DNA of 64,000 nt, taken from positions 1 through 64,000 of the forward strand of contig DASUCV010000002.1 in assembly GCA_036275915.1 (NCBI GenBank), given 5' to 3'. Below the pieces are notes generated by a model that was given only the letters and a program-made list of their open reading frames with translations, searched no databases and was not told the origin of the DNA. Below are positions 15,781 to 24,699 of this stretch, piece after piece (position 1 is the first letter of the stretch; the number at the start of each line of letters is the position of its first letter). This DNA comes from Candidatus Polarisedimenticolaceae bacterium. Its GTDB lineage: Bacteria; Acidobacteriota; Polarisedimenticolia; Polarisedimenticolales; DASRJG01. The position numbers were made by a program, and so were the translations under genes.

Positions 15781-16637
15781 CGGAACGTCCGGGGGGCGTT
15801 CTCCACGTCGTCGCGACGCCGATCGGCAATCTGGACGACCTCTCGCCGCGCGCCCGCGAGGCGCTCGCCTCGGCCTCGCTCGTCGCGTGCGAGGACACGC
15901 GGCGGACGGCGAAGCTCCTCGCCCGCTTCGAGCTGACCGTCCCGATGCTTCCGGTGCACAAGTTCAGCGAGCGCGAGACGCTCGCCGAGGTCCTCGCCGT
16001 GCTCGCGGAAGGGAAAGCCGTCGCGCTCGTCTCGGACGGCGGCACGCCGGCGATCTCGGACCCGGGGGCGCTCCTCGTCGAGGCGGCCCTCGACGCCGGG
16101 TTCCGTATCAGCCCGGTTCCGGGGCCGTCGGCCGTGGTGACGCTCCTCTCCGCGAGCGGCCTCCCCGCGGACCGGTTCGTCTTCGACGGATTCCTGCCGG
16201 CCCGCGAAGGCGAGAGGCGGAAGCGCCTGCGCGCGCTCGCCACCGAAACGCGCACGGTCGTCGTCTACGAGGCCCCGCACCGGATCCGCGCGGCGCTCGA
16301 CGATCTCGCCTCGATCCTCGGCGCGCGCACCGTCGTCCTCGGGCGCGAGCTGACGAAGATCCACGAGACGATCGTCCGCGGGACCGCCGTGTCGATCGCA
16401 GCATCGCTCGGCGACGGCGAGGTCAGGGGCGAGATCGTGCTCGCGATCGCGGGAGCGGATGAAACCGGAAGCACCGCGCCGGAAGGCGACGAGACGCTGC
16501 GGCGGACCTGGGAAGAAGCGCTGGCGGCGGCGGACGGCGACGAGCGCGACGCCTTGAAGGCGGCGTCGAAGGCGCTCGGCCTCAAGAAACCGGAGGTGTG
16601 GCGTCGCCTGGCGGAGCTGGGGTTGGTCCGCGCTTGA
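15777..16637 (+). CDS. rsmI: 16S rRNA (cytidine-1402-2'-O)-methyltransferase RsmI
   Basis: A 286-residue SAM-dependent methyltransferase that modifies C1402 in the decoding centre of 16S rRNA. Family signatures are VATPIGNLDDLSPRA, CEDTRRTAKLL, VSDGGTPAISDPG and VPGPSAVVTLLSASGLP, followed by FDGFLPAR and YEAPHRI. The GTG start overlaps the YceI stop. The last 56 bases are antisense to the YaaT-like gene. Confidence 0.92.
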   Translation: MTERPGGVLHVVATPIGNLDDLSPRAREALASASLVACEDTRRTAKLLARFELTVPMLPVHKFSERETLAEVLAVLAEGKAVALVSDGGTPAISDPGALLVEAALDAGFRISPVPGPSAVVTLLSASGLPADRFVFDGFLPAREGERRKRLRALATETRTVVVYEAPHRIRAALDDLASILGARTVVLGRELTKIHETIVRGTAVSIAASLGDGEVRGEIVLAIAGADETGSTAPEGDETLRRTWEEALAAADGDERDALKAASKALGLKKPEVWRRLAELGLVRA

Positions 16638-17316
16638 CGGCGCAGCCGGCGCACCCGCCCTTCGCCTTCTTCGGCGCCTTCGTCTCCGGGTCGTACTCGT
16701 ACTTGAGGCAGCACATGAGGCGGCCGCACATCCCCGAGATCTTCGACGGGTTGAGCGAGAGCCCCTGCGCCTTCGCCATCTTGATCGAGATCGGCTCGAA
16801 CCCCTTGAGGAAGGTCGAGCAGCAGAGCTGCTTGCCGCATGGGCCGCAGCCGCCCTTCATCGCCGCGTCCTCGCGGTCGCCGATCTGACGCATCTCGATG
16901 CGGAGGTGGTACTGCCCCGAGAGATCGCGCACGAGATCGCGGAAGTCGATCCGTCCCTCGGCGGTGAAGTAGAAGGTCATCTTGCGGCCGTCGAGCTGCC
17001 GCTCGACGCGGCCGAGCTTGATCGGCATCCGTCGCTCGGCGATCCGCTCGAGGCAGAAGGCGCGCGCCTCATCCTCGTCCGCGACCTTCCGCGCGTACGC
17101 CTCCTCGTCGTCGCGGCTGGCGCGGCGGACGATCTTCGGCAGGCGCGAGCCGGGGTTGTAGAACGGGTTCTCGAGGATCGCGGCGACGACGGTGCCGAGC
17201 TGCGGTCCCGCCTCCGTATCGACGAGACACGTCTCCCCGACCTCGAGCGCGTGACCCTGCGGGTCGCAGTGTCGCGTGCGCGGTGTCGCGCCCAGCCTCA
17301 CCCCGATGACGTCCAT
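16582..17316 (-). CDS. PSP1-domain protein, YaaT/RicT-like
   Basis: A 244-residue PSP1 C-terminal domain protein. Cys-rich stretches CGPCGKQLCCSTFL (about 157-170) and MCGRLMCCLKYEY (about 196-208) match RicT/YaaT of Bacillus. There, RicT with RicA and RicF forms an Fe-S-containing complex that influences RNase Y and mRNA maturation. An extra CAGC near the C-terminus is present. Partners are not in the window, so the role here is inferred from family only. Confidence 0.85.
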   Translation of the reverse strand: MDVIGVRLGATPRTRHCDPQGHALEVGETCLVDTEAGPQLGTVVAAILENPFYNPGSRLPKIVRRASRDDEEAYARKVADEDEARAFCLERIAERRMPIKLGRVERQLDGRKMTFYFTAEGRIDFRDLVRDLSGQYHLRIEMRQIGDREDAAMKGGCGPCGKQLCCSTFLKGFEPISIKMAKAQGLSLNPSKISGMCGRLMCCLKYEYDPETKAPKKAKGGCAGCAVKRGPTPAPPGDATPPVS

Positions 17317-17354
17317 ACGGCATGTACTATACCGATTTCTCGAAGAAGGATGCG

Positions 17355-17831
17355 ATGGCCGGACAAAAGTCGGGAAAGGACGAGGAGCTTGTCTACGCGC
17401 GCAACCGCGCCGCGTCCCACGAGTTCCACCTCCTCGACCGCTTCGAGGCCGGGGTCGTCCTCGTCGGCACCGAGGTCAAATCGATCCGTGCGGGCCGGGC
17501 GAACCTCAAGGACGGCTACGCCAAGGTCCAGGACGGCGAGGTCTTCCTCTACAACGCCCACGTCTCGCCGTACGAGCCGGGCCACCGCGAAAACGAGGAC
17601 CCGGTGCGCACCCGCAAGCTCCTCCTGAACGCGCGCGAGATCCGCAAGCTCGCGAAGGAGACGAGCGTGCCCGGCGTGACGATCGTGCCGCTACGCTTCT
17701 ACGCGAAGGCCGGCCGCATCAAGTGCGAGATCGCGCTCGCCAAGGGCAAGAAGACGTTCGACAAGCGCGAAGCGATCGCGAAGAAGGACGTCGAGCGCGA
17801 GATGGCGCGCGCGCGCGGCGCCAGAAGGTAA
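17355..17831 (+). CDS. smpB: SsrA-binding protein SmpB
   Basis: A 158-residue tmRNA-binding protein for ribosome rescue. Recognisable blocks are NRAASHEFHLLDRFEAGVVL, GTEVKSIRAGRANLKDGYA, YNAHVSPYEPGH, KLLLNAREI and the basic C-terminal tail KTFDKREAIAKKDVEREMAR. The ATG at 17355 has AAGGA just upstream. An upstream in-frame ATG adds MYYTDFSKKDA, which lacks family similarity. No tmRNA gene is seen nearby. Confidence 0.93.
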   Translation: MAGQKSGKDEELVYARNRAASHEFHLLDRFEAGVVLVGTEVKSIRAGRANLKDGYAKVQDGEVFLYNAHVSPYEPGHRENEDPVRTRKLLLNAREIRKLAKETSVPGVTIVPLRFYAKAGRIKCEIALAKGKKTFDKREAIAKKDVEREMARARGARR

Positions 17832-17833
17832 GA

Positions 17834-18478
17834 CTACTTCTTCAGAACGAGCTGCTTGATCTCGGCGTTGTTCCCCGCCGCCTCCGCCTGAAACAGGATC
17901 GCGGCGTTCGCACCGGGAAGCTCGGGGATCTCGAAGCCGGCTTGGACGCGTCCATCTTGGCCGGTCATCCCCGCGAAGATCTCCTTCGGCTTCTCCTTCG
18001 TCGAGATCAGCTTCACCGACACCTTCGCGCCGGCGACGGGACGCTCGGACGCCTCCGCGATGACACGGAGCAGCATCTCGGGCTTCGTCCCCTCGATGAG
18101 CGTGAGCTGCTCGGCCATCTCGAGCCGGATCTGCTCGAGGCCGACCTCCGTCCCCAGGTACTCGAGCACGACCTCGTCCAGGCTCCGGTTCGTGATGATG
18201 TTGTAGCCGAACGGCTTGGGACCGTCGGGATCGAAACGCCCCGAGAGGATCTCGCGGATGATCGTCTGGTGCTGGGCCTCCATGCGGCGCGCCAGCTCGA
18301 AGTCGGAGAACTCGGGCGACTGCGCGAGGTCGGCGTAACCGGTCCGGCGCGAGGTGATGATCTCGCCCCCGGTGTAGACGAGGCTCTCGACGACCGGATT
18401 CGAGAGGCCGCGATCCTCCGTCTGGACGTGGAAGACCCGCCCGTCGTACTGGACATCGGTGTTGAATCCGGTGACCAT
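17834..18478 (-). CDS. Conserved hypothetical protein with a C-terminal Ig-like/regulatory domain
   Basis: A 214-residue cytosolic-looking protein without a signal peptide. The N-terminal part (MVTGFNTDVQYDGRVFHVQTEDRG, then SLVYTGGEIITSRRTGY) is a pattern I recall from conserved hypothetical proteins of several bacterial phyla. The last 90 residues (VIAEASERPVAGAKVSVKLIS, TGQDGRVQAGFEIP) resemble a carboxypeptidase-regulatory/Ig-like beta sandwich. An alternative ATG at 18508 would add ten residues. It ends two bases from the smpB stop on the other strand. Function unknown. Confidence 0.65.
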   Translation of the reverse strand: MVTGFNTDVQYDGRVFHVQTEDRGLSNPVVESLVYTGGEIITSRRTGYADLAQSPEFSDFELARRMEAQHQTIIREILSGRFDPDGPKPFGYNIITNRSLDEVVLEYLGTEVGLEQIRLEMAEQLTLIEGTKPEMLLRVIAEASERPVAGAKVSVKLISTKEKPKEIFAGMTGQDGRVQAGFEIPELPGANAAILFQAEAAGNNAEIKQLVLKK

Positions 18479-18584
18479 TTCGTCGCTAAAGCTATTCAGG
18501 CCCCCCATCCGGGTCAAGACACGGCCAAACTCGGGGGTCCAGGCCCCGTATACTCCTGGGCGGACTAGGGGAAAGGGGCAACAC

Positions 18585-19517
18585 ATGAATACGGCGATCG
18601 CGCTACGCGACGTGGTGAAAGCCTTCGGCGATTTCAAGGCGGTCGACGGGGTCTCGTTCGAGATCCCCTCCGGCGAGATCTTCGGCCTCCTGGGCCCGAA
18701 CGGCGCCGGGAAGTCGACGACGATCCGCATGATCATGGACATCATCCGTCCCGACTCGGGCTCGATCTCCGTGAACGGCAAGCCGTCGCCGGAGCATGTC
18801 AGGAACCAGGTCGGCTACCTCCCCGAGGAGCGCGGCCTCTATAAGAAGATGAAGGTGCTCGACGTCCTCGAGTTCCAGGGGAGCCTCAAGGGGTCGACCC
18901 CGCGGGACGCGCGCGCCGATGCGAAAACGTGGCTCGCCAAGCTCGAGATCTCAGACTGGGCCGACAAGAAGGTCGAGGAGCTGTCGAAGGGGATGCAGCA
19001 GAAGATCCAGTTCGCTGCCGCGGTGCTCGGCAAGCCACCGATCCTCATCCTCGACGAGCCGTTCTCGGGGATGGACCCGGTCAACCAGAACCTGTTCAAG
19101 GACCGGATCCTCGAGCTGAACCGCCAGGGCACGACGATCGTCTTCTCGACGCACCAGATGGAGACGGCCGAGCGCCTCTGCAAGGAGATCGCGCTCATCA
19201 ACAAGGGCCGTCTCGTCCTCTCCGGTCCGCTCCACAAGATCAAGGAAGGGTTCGGCAAGAACTCGGTCCTCATCGAGTACGACGGCGACGGCGCGTTCCT
19301 CGCGGCGCTGCCCGGCGTCGCGCGCATCGACGCGTTCGGCTCGTACTCCGAGATCCGGCTCGAGGCGGGCGCCGACCCGCAATCGATCCTGCGCGCGGTG
19401 GCGGGGCGCTTGCGCGTGACGAAGTTCGAGCTCGTCGCCCCGACGCTCCACAACATCTTCATCGAGAAGGTCGGCGGCGTTCAGGCGCCGGTCCTGGAGA
19501 GGGTCGGCGATGCATAA
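18585..19517 (+). CDS. ABC transporter ATPase, NatA-like
   Basis: A 310-residue ABC ATPase with Walker A GPNGAGKST (about 38-46), signature VEELSKGMQQKIQ (SKGMQ), Walker B ILILDEPFSGMD and switch His in FSTHQ. The C-terminal extension after 215 resembles the DUF4162 domain of NatA/drug-efflux ATPases. GGGGAAAGGGG precedes the ATG at 18585. It overlaps the permease gene by 8 bases and forms an exporter with it. In Bacillus, NatAB exports Na+, but these families are broad. Confidence 0.88.
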   Translation: MNTAIALRDVVKAFGDFKAVDGVSFEIPSGEIFGLLGPNGAGKSTTIRMIMDIIRPDSGSISVNGKPSPEHVRNQVGYLPEERGLYKKMKVLDVLEFQGSLKGSTPRDARADAKTWLAKLEISDWADKKVEELSKGMQQKIQFAAAVLGKPPILILDEPFSGMDPVNQNLFKDRILELNRQGTTIVFSTHQMETAERLCKEIALINKGRLVLSGPLHKIKEGFGKNSVLIEYDGDGAFLAALPGVARIDAFGSYSEIRLEAGADPQSILRAVAGRLRVTKFELVAPTLHNIFIEKVGGVQAPVLERVGDA

Positions 19518-20784
19518 CATTCTGATGATCATCCGGCGCGAGTACAGGGAACGGGTGACGAAGAAGTCGTTCTGGATCGGAACGGCCATCTTCCCGCTCC
19601 TCATGGTCGGGTTCAGCTTTCTCCCGATGCTCCTGATCGGCCTCGGCGGCAACGATCAGAAGACGATCGCGCTCGTCGACGGCACCGGGAAGCTCCGCGA
19701 CCGCCTGGTCCACGAGCTGGCCGACGAGAAGCTGAAGGACGGCAAGCTGCGCTACGTCGTCGAGGACGTGCCGGTGGGCGCGAACGCCGACGAGGCCCGG
19801 AAGCCCCTCGAGCAGCGCGTCCGGGACAAGCAGATCTACGGGATCCTCCAGGTGAGCCCCGATATCGAGAAGGACGGCGCCTTCCAGTTCTACGCTCGCA
19901 CCGTCGGCGACATCAAGTCGGTCGAGGAGTTCCACAGCGCGCTCCGGCGCGCCGTCGTGAGCCTCCGCTTCGAGAACGCCCAGATCGCCGTGGACAAGTC
20001 GGTCATCCAGAAGATCACCGCCCCCGTCGACATGCAGACGAACGAGGTCTCGAACGCGGGCGGCAGCACGAAGAAGGGGTTCACCGAGGCGTACTTCGGG
20101 ACGTTCATGTTCGTCCTGATCCTCTTCATGACGTTGCTGCTCTACGGCATCGCCATGATGCGCGGGATCCTCGAGGAGAAGTCGAGCCGCGTCATGGAGG
20201 TCCTGCTCGGCTCCGTCAGCCCGAACGAGCTGATGACCGGCAAGATCCTCGGGATCGGCCTCGTCGGGCTCACGCAGGTGGCGATCTACGCGCTGACGGC
20301 GGGGGCGGTGCGGATCTACTTCGCGTCGCAGGCCAACGCGGAGATGGCCGGCTTCCTGTCGAATTTCACCGGCGGCAAGATGGCGTTCTTCCTGATCTTC
20401 TTCCTGCTCGGCTACTTCATCTACACGGCGATGTTCGCGTGCATCGGGGCCGTCTGCAATTCGGAGCAGGAGGCGCAGAACCTCCAGCAACCCGTCCAGA
20501 TGTGCCTCATGCTGCCGATGATGGCGACGATCTTCTTCGTCGGCCAGCCCGACTCGACGATCTCGGTCATCGTCTCGCTCATCCCGATCTTCACGCCGAT
20601 GGTCATGTTCATGAGGATCTGCGTGCAGATGCCGCCGATGTGGCAAATCGTGCTGTCGATCGTCCTCACCACCGCCGCGACGTGGGTCCTCTTCCGCGGC
20701 GCCGCGAAGATCTTCCGGATCGGCATCCTGATGTACGGCAAGCGGCCGACGATCCCCGAGATCTTGAAGTGGGCCCGCACCTAA
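19510..20784 (+). CDS. ABC-2 type exporter permease, NatB-like
   Basis: A 424-residue membrane protein of the ABC-2/NatB family. One transmembrane helix (about 22-45) is followed by a large extracytoplasmic domain to about residue 190. A cluster of about five further helices follows (FVLILFMTLLLYGIAMM, MAFFLIFFLLGYFIYTAMFAC, VSLIPIFTPMVMF). The motif RGILEEKSSRVMEVLLGSVSPNELMTGKI is highly characteristic. It works with the ATPase encoded immediately upstream. Confidence 0.88.
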   Translation: MHNILMIIRREYRERVTKKSFWIGTAIFPLLMVGFSFLPMLLIGLGGNDQKTIALVDGTGKLRDRLVHELADEKLKDGKLRYVVEDVPVGANADEARKPLEQRVRDKQIYGILQVSPDIEKDGAFQFYARTVGDIKSVEEFHSALRRAVVSLRFENAQIAVDKSVIQKITAPVDMQTNEVSNAGGSTKKGFTEAYFGTFMFVLILFMTLLLYGIAMMRGILEEKSSRVMEVLLGSVSPNELMTGKILGIGLVGLTQVAIYALTAGAVRIYFASQANAEMAGFLSNFTGGKMAFFLIFFLLGYFIYTAMFACIGAVCNSEQEAQNLQQPVQMCLMLPMMATIFFVGQPDSTISVIVSLIPIFTPMVMFMRICVQMPPMWQIVLSIVLTTAATWVLFRGAAKIFRIGILMYGKRPTIPEILKWART

Positions 20785-20803
20785 GGGGACATTAGACCGG
20801 GAA
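20784..20803. repeat. AGGGGACA-type junction motif, diverged copy
   Basis: AGGGGACATTAGACCGGGAA sits exactly between the converging stop codons of the permease and agmatinase genes. It shares AGGGGACA and a CCG core with the motif at 23635-23692 and 26764-26785. No paired arm is present here. Confidence 0.35.
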
Positions 20804-21670
20804 CCTCATCCCGATCAGCTTGTAGGCAAGCCGCGCCGCGGTGAAGTCGGCGTGATGCAGCCCCGGTGAGGGCGCGAGCTCGACGAGGTCGCACGCGACC
20901 ACGTTCGAGTGGCGGATCAACCTTTCGAGAAAACGGAGCGTCGGCCACCAGGCGCCGCCGCCGGGCTCGGGCGTGCCGGTCGCGGGGATGATCGCGGGGT
21001 CGAAGTAGTCGAGATCGATCGTGAGGTAGACCGGCTTCTCCTCGAGATCCTCGATGACGCGCTCGATCCAGTGGTCCGGCTCGAGCTCCCAGCCGTGGAC
21101 GATGCGGTAGCCGGGGATCCCTGCCTTGATCCACTTCGCCTCGTCGACGCTGTAGTTCCTGATCCCGATCGCGACGAGCGGCACGCCGTAGTCGAGGCAG
21201 CGCGCCATCGCGCACGCGTGCGAGAAGCGGTCGCCCGCGTAGCTCTGCCGGAGATCGGCGTGGGCATCGAGCTGAACGACGACGAGGTCTTCGTTGCGCT
21301 TGGCCGCCGCAGCGACCGCCCCCGGCGTGATGGAGTGCTCCCCGCCGAGCATGACGACCCACTTGCCGGCGTCCATCAGCTCGCCCGTCTGCAGCTCGAT
21401 GCGGCGGAGGACGTCTTCGGCCGATCCCGACACGTCGAGCGCGGGCGCGGTCCAGAGGCCGGCGTGGAACGGCTCGAAGCCGAGCTGCTCGTCGTAGAGC
21501 TCGACCTGCGCGGAGGCTCGGAGGATCGCGTCGGGGCCGCCACGCGTGCCGCCGCCGTAGGAGACCGTCGCCTCGTAGGGAACCGGCAGCACCGCCACGC
21601 CGGCGTCGTTGAAGGAAGCGGCGGCCTCGTCGCCGCCGAACGGAGGGACGCGCGTGTCGTCGTGGGTCAT
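20792..21670 (-). CDS. speB: Agmatinase (ureohydrolase family)
   Basis: A 292-residue arginase-fold enzyme that would convert agmatine to putrescine and urea. Manganese-ligand motifs are GGEHS (about 107-111), QLDAHADLR (about 131-139) and TIDLDYFDPA (about 215-224). LPVPYEATVSYGGGTRGGPDAI near the N-terminus and DLVELAPSPG near the C-terminus fit bacterial SpeB. Other ureohydrolases such as guanidinobutyrase or formiminoglutamase cannot be excluded from motifs alone. No other polyamine genes are nearby. Confidence 0.87.
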   Translation of the reverse strand: MTHDDTRVPPFGGDEAAASFNDAGVAVLPVPYEATVSYGGGTRGGPDAILRASAQVELYDEQLGFEPFHAGLWTAPALDVSGSAEDVLRRIELQTGELMDAGKWVVMLGGEHSITPGAVAAAAKRNEDLVVVQLDAHADLRQSYAGDRFSHACAMARCLDYGVPLVAIGIRNYSVDEAKWIKAGIPGYRIVHGWELEPDHWIERVIEDLEEKPVYLTIDLDYFDPAIIPATGTPEPGGGAWWPTLRFLERLIRHSNVVACDLVELAPSPGLHHADFTAARLAYKLIGMRFPV

Positions 21671-21934
21671 GCGCGCATCATAGACAAGGAACGGACGCGG
21701 GCCGGGGCTGCCTCCTCGAAAGTGCCCCGACCCGCGTCCGGCGGCGTGAAGGTTCCACCGGCAGCGGGGGTCCCGGACCCACCACCGGCGGGCGGGAGCG
21801 AACGCTCCCTTCCGCGATCGGCGACAAGGGCAACGACGATGCCAGCCGTTGCGCCGCGCCGCGTCGCGATTTCATCGTCCATCGATCGTCCACACCGTCC
21901 GCCGCTGCGTCCGGTTGGTACAATGCGCGCCCGC

Positions 21935-23629
21935 ATGGCGAAGAAGGCGACGATTCAGGCGCGCTCCGCGCAGCTCGGTCTGTTCGAGGCGCCGATCGTC
22001 TCGGCGTCGCCGAAGAGCACGCCGAAGAGTGCGCCGGCGCCGGTCGCGGCGAAGAAGACGAAGGCCGAGCCCAAGGAGCGCCGCGAGGACGCGACCTCGA
22101 TGGCGGCGCGCCAGCGCGACATCTCGATCTCCGAGTTCTTCACGAAGAACCGGCACCTCCTCGGCTTCGACAACCCGCAGAAGGCGCTCCTCACCGCGAT
22201 CAAGGAGGCGGTCGACAACTCGCTCGACGCCTGCGAGGAGGCGGGTATCCTGCCGGAGCTGATCGTCGAGATCCAGGAGCTGGGGGAAGACCGGTTCCGG
22301 ATCGCGGTCGAGGACAACGGCCCGGGGATCGTCCAGCAGCAGATCCCCAAGATCTTCGGCAAGCTCCTCTACGGCTCGAAGTTCCACCGCCTCAAGCAGC
22401 AGCGCGGCCAGCAGGGCATCGGGATCTCCGCTGCCGGCATGTACGGGATGCTCACGACCGGCAAGCCGGTCCGCGCGATCTCCAAGATCGGGCCGCGCAA
22501 GCCGGCCCACCTCTTCGAGATCGCGATCGACACGCAGAAGAACGCACCGGTCGTCCACAAGGACGTCGAGACCGAGTGGGACAAGGACCACGGCACCCGC
22601 GTCGAGATCGAGCTCGAGGCGACGTACAAGAAGGGGCGCCGCTCCGTCGACGATTACGTCGAGCAGACGGCGCTCGCGAACCCGCACGTCACGATGCGCT
22701 ACGTGGCGCCAAAGGAAGACGTGAAGGTCTTCGAGCGGGTCACGCAAGAGCTTCCCGTCGCGTCGAAGGAGATCAAGCCGCACCCGTACGGGGTCGAGCT
22801 CGGCATCCTCCTCCGGATGGCGAAGGACAGCGCGTCGCGCTCGCTGCGCGGCATGCTCTCCGAGGACTTCTCGCGCGTCAGCTCCGGGGTCGCCGATCAG
22901 ATCTGCAAGGAGGCGGGCTTGCGCCCCGACGCCGACCCGCGCCGCCTCTCGACCGCGCAGGTCGAGGCGCTCTTCCGCGCGGTGCCGAAGGTCAAGATCA
23001 TGGCGCCGCCCACGGCGTGCCTCTCGCCGATCGGGCAGGAGCTCCTGGAGAAGGGTCTCCAGACTCGGGTCCCTTGCGACTTCGCGACCGCCGTGACGCG
23101 TCCGCCCTCGGTCTACCGCGGGAACCCGTTCCAGGTCGAGATCGGCCTCGCCTACGGCGGCCAGCTCCCGGCCGAGGAGCTGATGGAGCTCTACCGCTTC
23201 GCGAACCGCGTCCCCTTGCAGTACCAGCAGTCGGCGTGCGCGATCACGAAGGCGGCGACGTCGATCGACTGGCGGTCGTACGGGCTCCAGCAGTCGCGCG
23301 GCGCGCTCCCGGCCGGCCCGGCGGTCCTCTCCGTCCACATCGCGTCGGTGTGGGTGCCCTTCACCTCCGAGTCGAAGGAGGCGGTGGCGTCGTACCCCGA
23401 GATCGTGAAGGAGATCCGCCTCGGCCTGATGGAGGCCGGCCGCCGCCTCGGCGCCTTCGTCCGCCACCGCCGCCGCGTCGCCGACGAGGAGAAGAAGCGC
23501 TCCTACATCGAGAAGTACATCCCGCACATCGCGGACGGGCTCCAGCAGATCCTCGGCCTCTCGAACGCCCGCCGCAACAAGACGGTCGACGACCTCAAGG
23601 TCATCCTCGAGAAGACCCGCAAGATCTGA
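21935..23629 (+). CDS. top6B: DNA topoisomerase VI subunit B
   Basis: A 564-residue GHKL ATPase subunit of type IIB topoisomerase. After a basic linker (1-55), the ATP site shows Glu91/Asn95 in KEAVDNSLDACEEAG, DNGPG at 127-131 and GQQGIGISAAGMYG. The H2TH-like region and transducer domain follow, with the switch Lys in PFTSESKEAVASYPEI. The enzyme relaxes DNA together with a Spo11-like A subunit. In archaea the two genes are adjacent, but none is present in this window. MAKKATIQ at 21935 is preferred; an ATG 12 bases upstream is also possible. The 264-bp gap upstream holds no gene. Confidence 0.93.
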   Translation: MAKKATIQARSAQLGLFEAPIVSASPKSTPKSAPAPVAAKKTKAEPKERREDATSMAARQRDISISEFFTKNRHLLGFDNPQKALLTAIKEAVDNSLDACEEAGILPELIVEIQELGEDRFRIAVEDNGPGIVQQQIPKIFGKLLYGSKFHRLKQQRGQQGIGISAAGMYGMLTTGKPVRAISKIGPRKPAHLFEIAIDTQKNAPVVHKDVETEWDKDHGTRVEIELEATYKKGRRSVDDYVEQTALANPHVTMRYVAPKEDVKVFERVTQELPVASKEIKPHPYGVELGILLRMAKDSASRSLRGMLSEDFSRVSSGVADQICKEAGLRPDADPRRLSTAQVEALFRAVPKVKIMAPPTACLSPIGQELLEKGLQTRVPCDFATAVTRPPSVYRGNPFQVEIGLAYGGQLPAEELMELYRFANRVPLQYQQSACAITKAATSIDWRSYGLQQSRGALPAGPAVLSVHIASVWVPFTSESKEAVASYPEIVKEIRLGLMEAGRRLGAFVRHRRRVADEEKKRSYIEKYIPHIADGLQQILGLSNARRNKTVDDLKVILEKTRKI

Positions 23630-23634
23630 AGAAC

Positions 23635-23692
23635 GAAGAGGGGACAGCTTCCGAAACTCGCAGCTCAGAGTTTCGGCAGCTGTCCCCTCTTC
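23635..23692. repeat. Long near-perfect inverted repeat between convergent top6B and cydB
   Basis: Arms 23635-23659 and 23668-23692 match at 24 of 25 positions around an 8-base loop. They begin GAAGAGGGGACAGCT. The cydB stop and its last codons lie within the structure. It can act as a bidirectional terminator, although no T run follows the stem. The word AGGGGACAGCT with CCGAA recurs at 26764-26785. Confidence 0.75.
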
Positions 23693-24699
23693 GCGTGAAG
23701 CCGGAAGACGAGGACGAAGTACCCCACGGCGAGCGAGGCACCGACGCACCACCAGGTGAGCGCGATCGCGAGGCCGGGGCGATCGTTCGCGGCGGACATC
23801 ACCGTCAGCGACTGCGACGGGTCGATCGACGAGCGAAGGACGTCGGGGTAGAAGAGCGCCGCCGTCGCCGCCATGAGGCCGACGAGGAAGGCGCACGACC
23901 CGAGGAACGCACGCGTGTCGCGGGCACGACGGCTCGCGACGGCCGCGATCGTCAATCCCACCATCGCCAGCACGCCGCCGAGCCACGCGACGGGACGTGA
24001 CCGCAGCGGCGCGAAGAAGTCCGGAGAGGCGAGCCTCGTCGCCGCGGTGACGAGCACCCACGCGACGGCAACCACCGGGAAGCCGCGCGTGGCGACGCGG
24101 CGCGCGCGAGATTGCAGCTCGCCGTCGCACTTCCACGCGAGGAACGCGGCGCCGTGCGTCGTGAGCGCGACGAGCGCGAAGAGGCCGGTCGCGACCGTGT
24201 ACCAGTCGAGGATGCCGACGGGGTTCCTCGCGGTCCAATCGGTGAAGAGTGCGAGCGAGAACCAGCCGCGCTCGTCGATCGGCACGCCGCGCACGAGGTT
24301 CCCGAGCGCCGCGCCGAGGAGGACGGCGAGGGCGGCGCTGGCGGCCGAGAAGACGACGTCCCAGAACGAGCGCCACAGCGGCGCCGCGACGTGGTTGCGG
24401 AACTCGATCGAGATCCCGCGCAGGATCAGCGTCCACAGCACGAGGAAGATCGCGAAGTAGAAGCCGGAGAGCCCGGCGGCGAGCGCCTTCGGGAAGGCGA
24501 CGAGGAGCGTGCCCCCGGCGACCAGGAGGCAGACCTCGTTCCCGTCCCAGTACGGCCCGATCGCGGCGAGGATCCTCCCCCGCTCTTCGCCGTCCCGTCC
24601 CGCGACGAAGTGCAGCGCGCCCGCCCCGAGGTCGAACCCGTCGAGCACGACGTACGCCGTGAGCATGAGCGCCACGATCGCGAACCAGATCTCAATCAT
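23665..24699 (-). CDS. cydB: Cytochrome bd ubiquinol oxidase subunit II
   Basis: A 344-residue polytopic membrane protein with the CydB N-terminus MIEIWFAIVALMLTAYVVLDGFDLG, then IGPYWDGNEVCLLVAGG, LRGISIEFRNH and a C-terminal SSIDPSQSLTVMSAA. It forms the quinol oxidase with CydA and overlaps the cydA stop by 8 bases. The last residues RGQLPKL are encoded by the inverted repeat, suggesting that the repeat was acquired at the gene end. Confidence 0.92.
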   Translation of the reverse strand: MIEIWFAIVALMLTAYVVLDGFDLGAGALHFVAGRDGEERGRILAAIGPYWDGNEVCLLVAGGTLLVAFPKALAAGLSGFYFAIFLVLWTLILRGISIEFRNHVAAPLWRSFWDVVFSAASAALAVLLGAALGNLVRGVPIDERGWFSLALFTDWTARNPVGILDWYTVATGLFALVALTTHGAAFLAWKCDGELQSRARRVATRGFPVVAVAWVLVTAATRLASPDFFAPLRSRPVAWLGGVLAMVGLTIAAVASRRARDTRAFLGSCAFLVGLMAATAALFYPDVLRSSIDPSQSLTVMSAANDRPGLAIALTWWCVGASLAVGYFVLVFRLHAKRGQLPKL

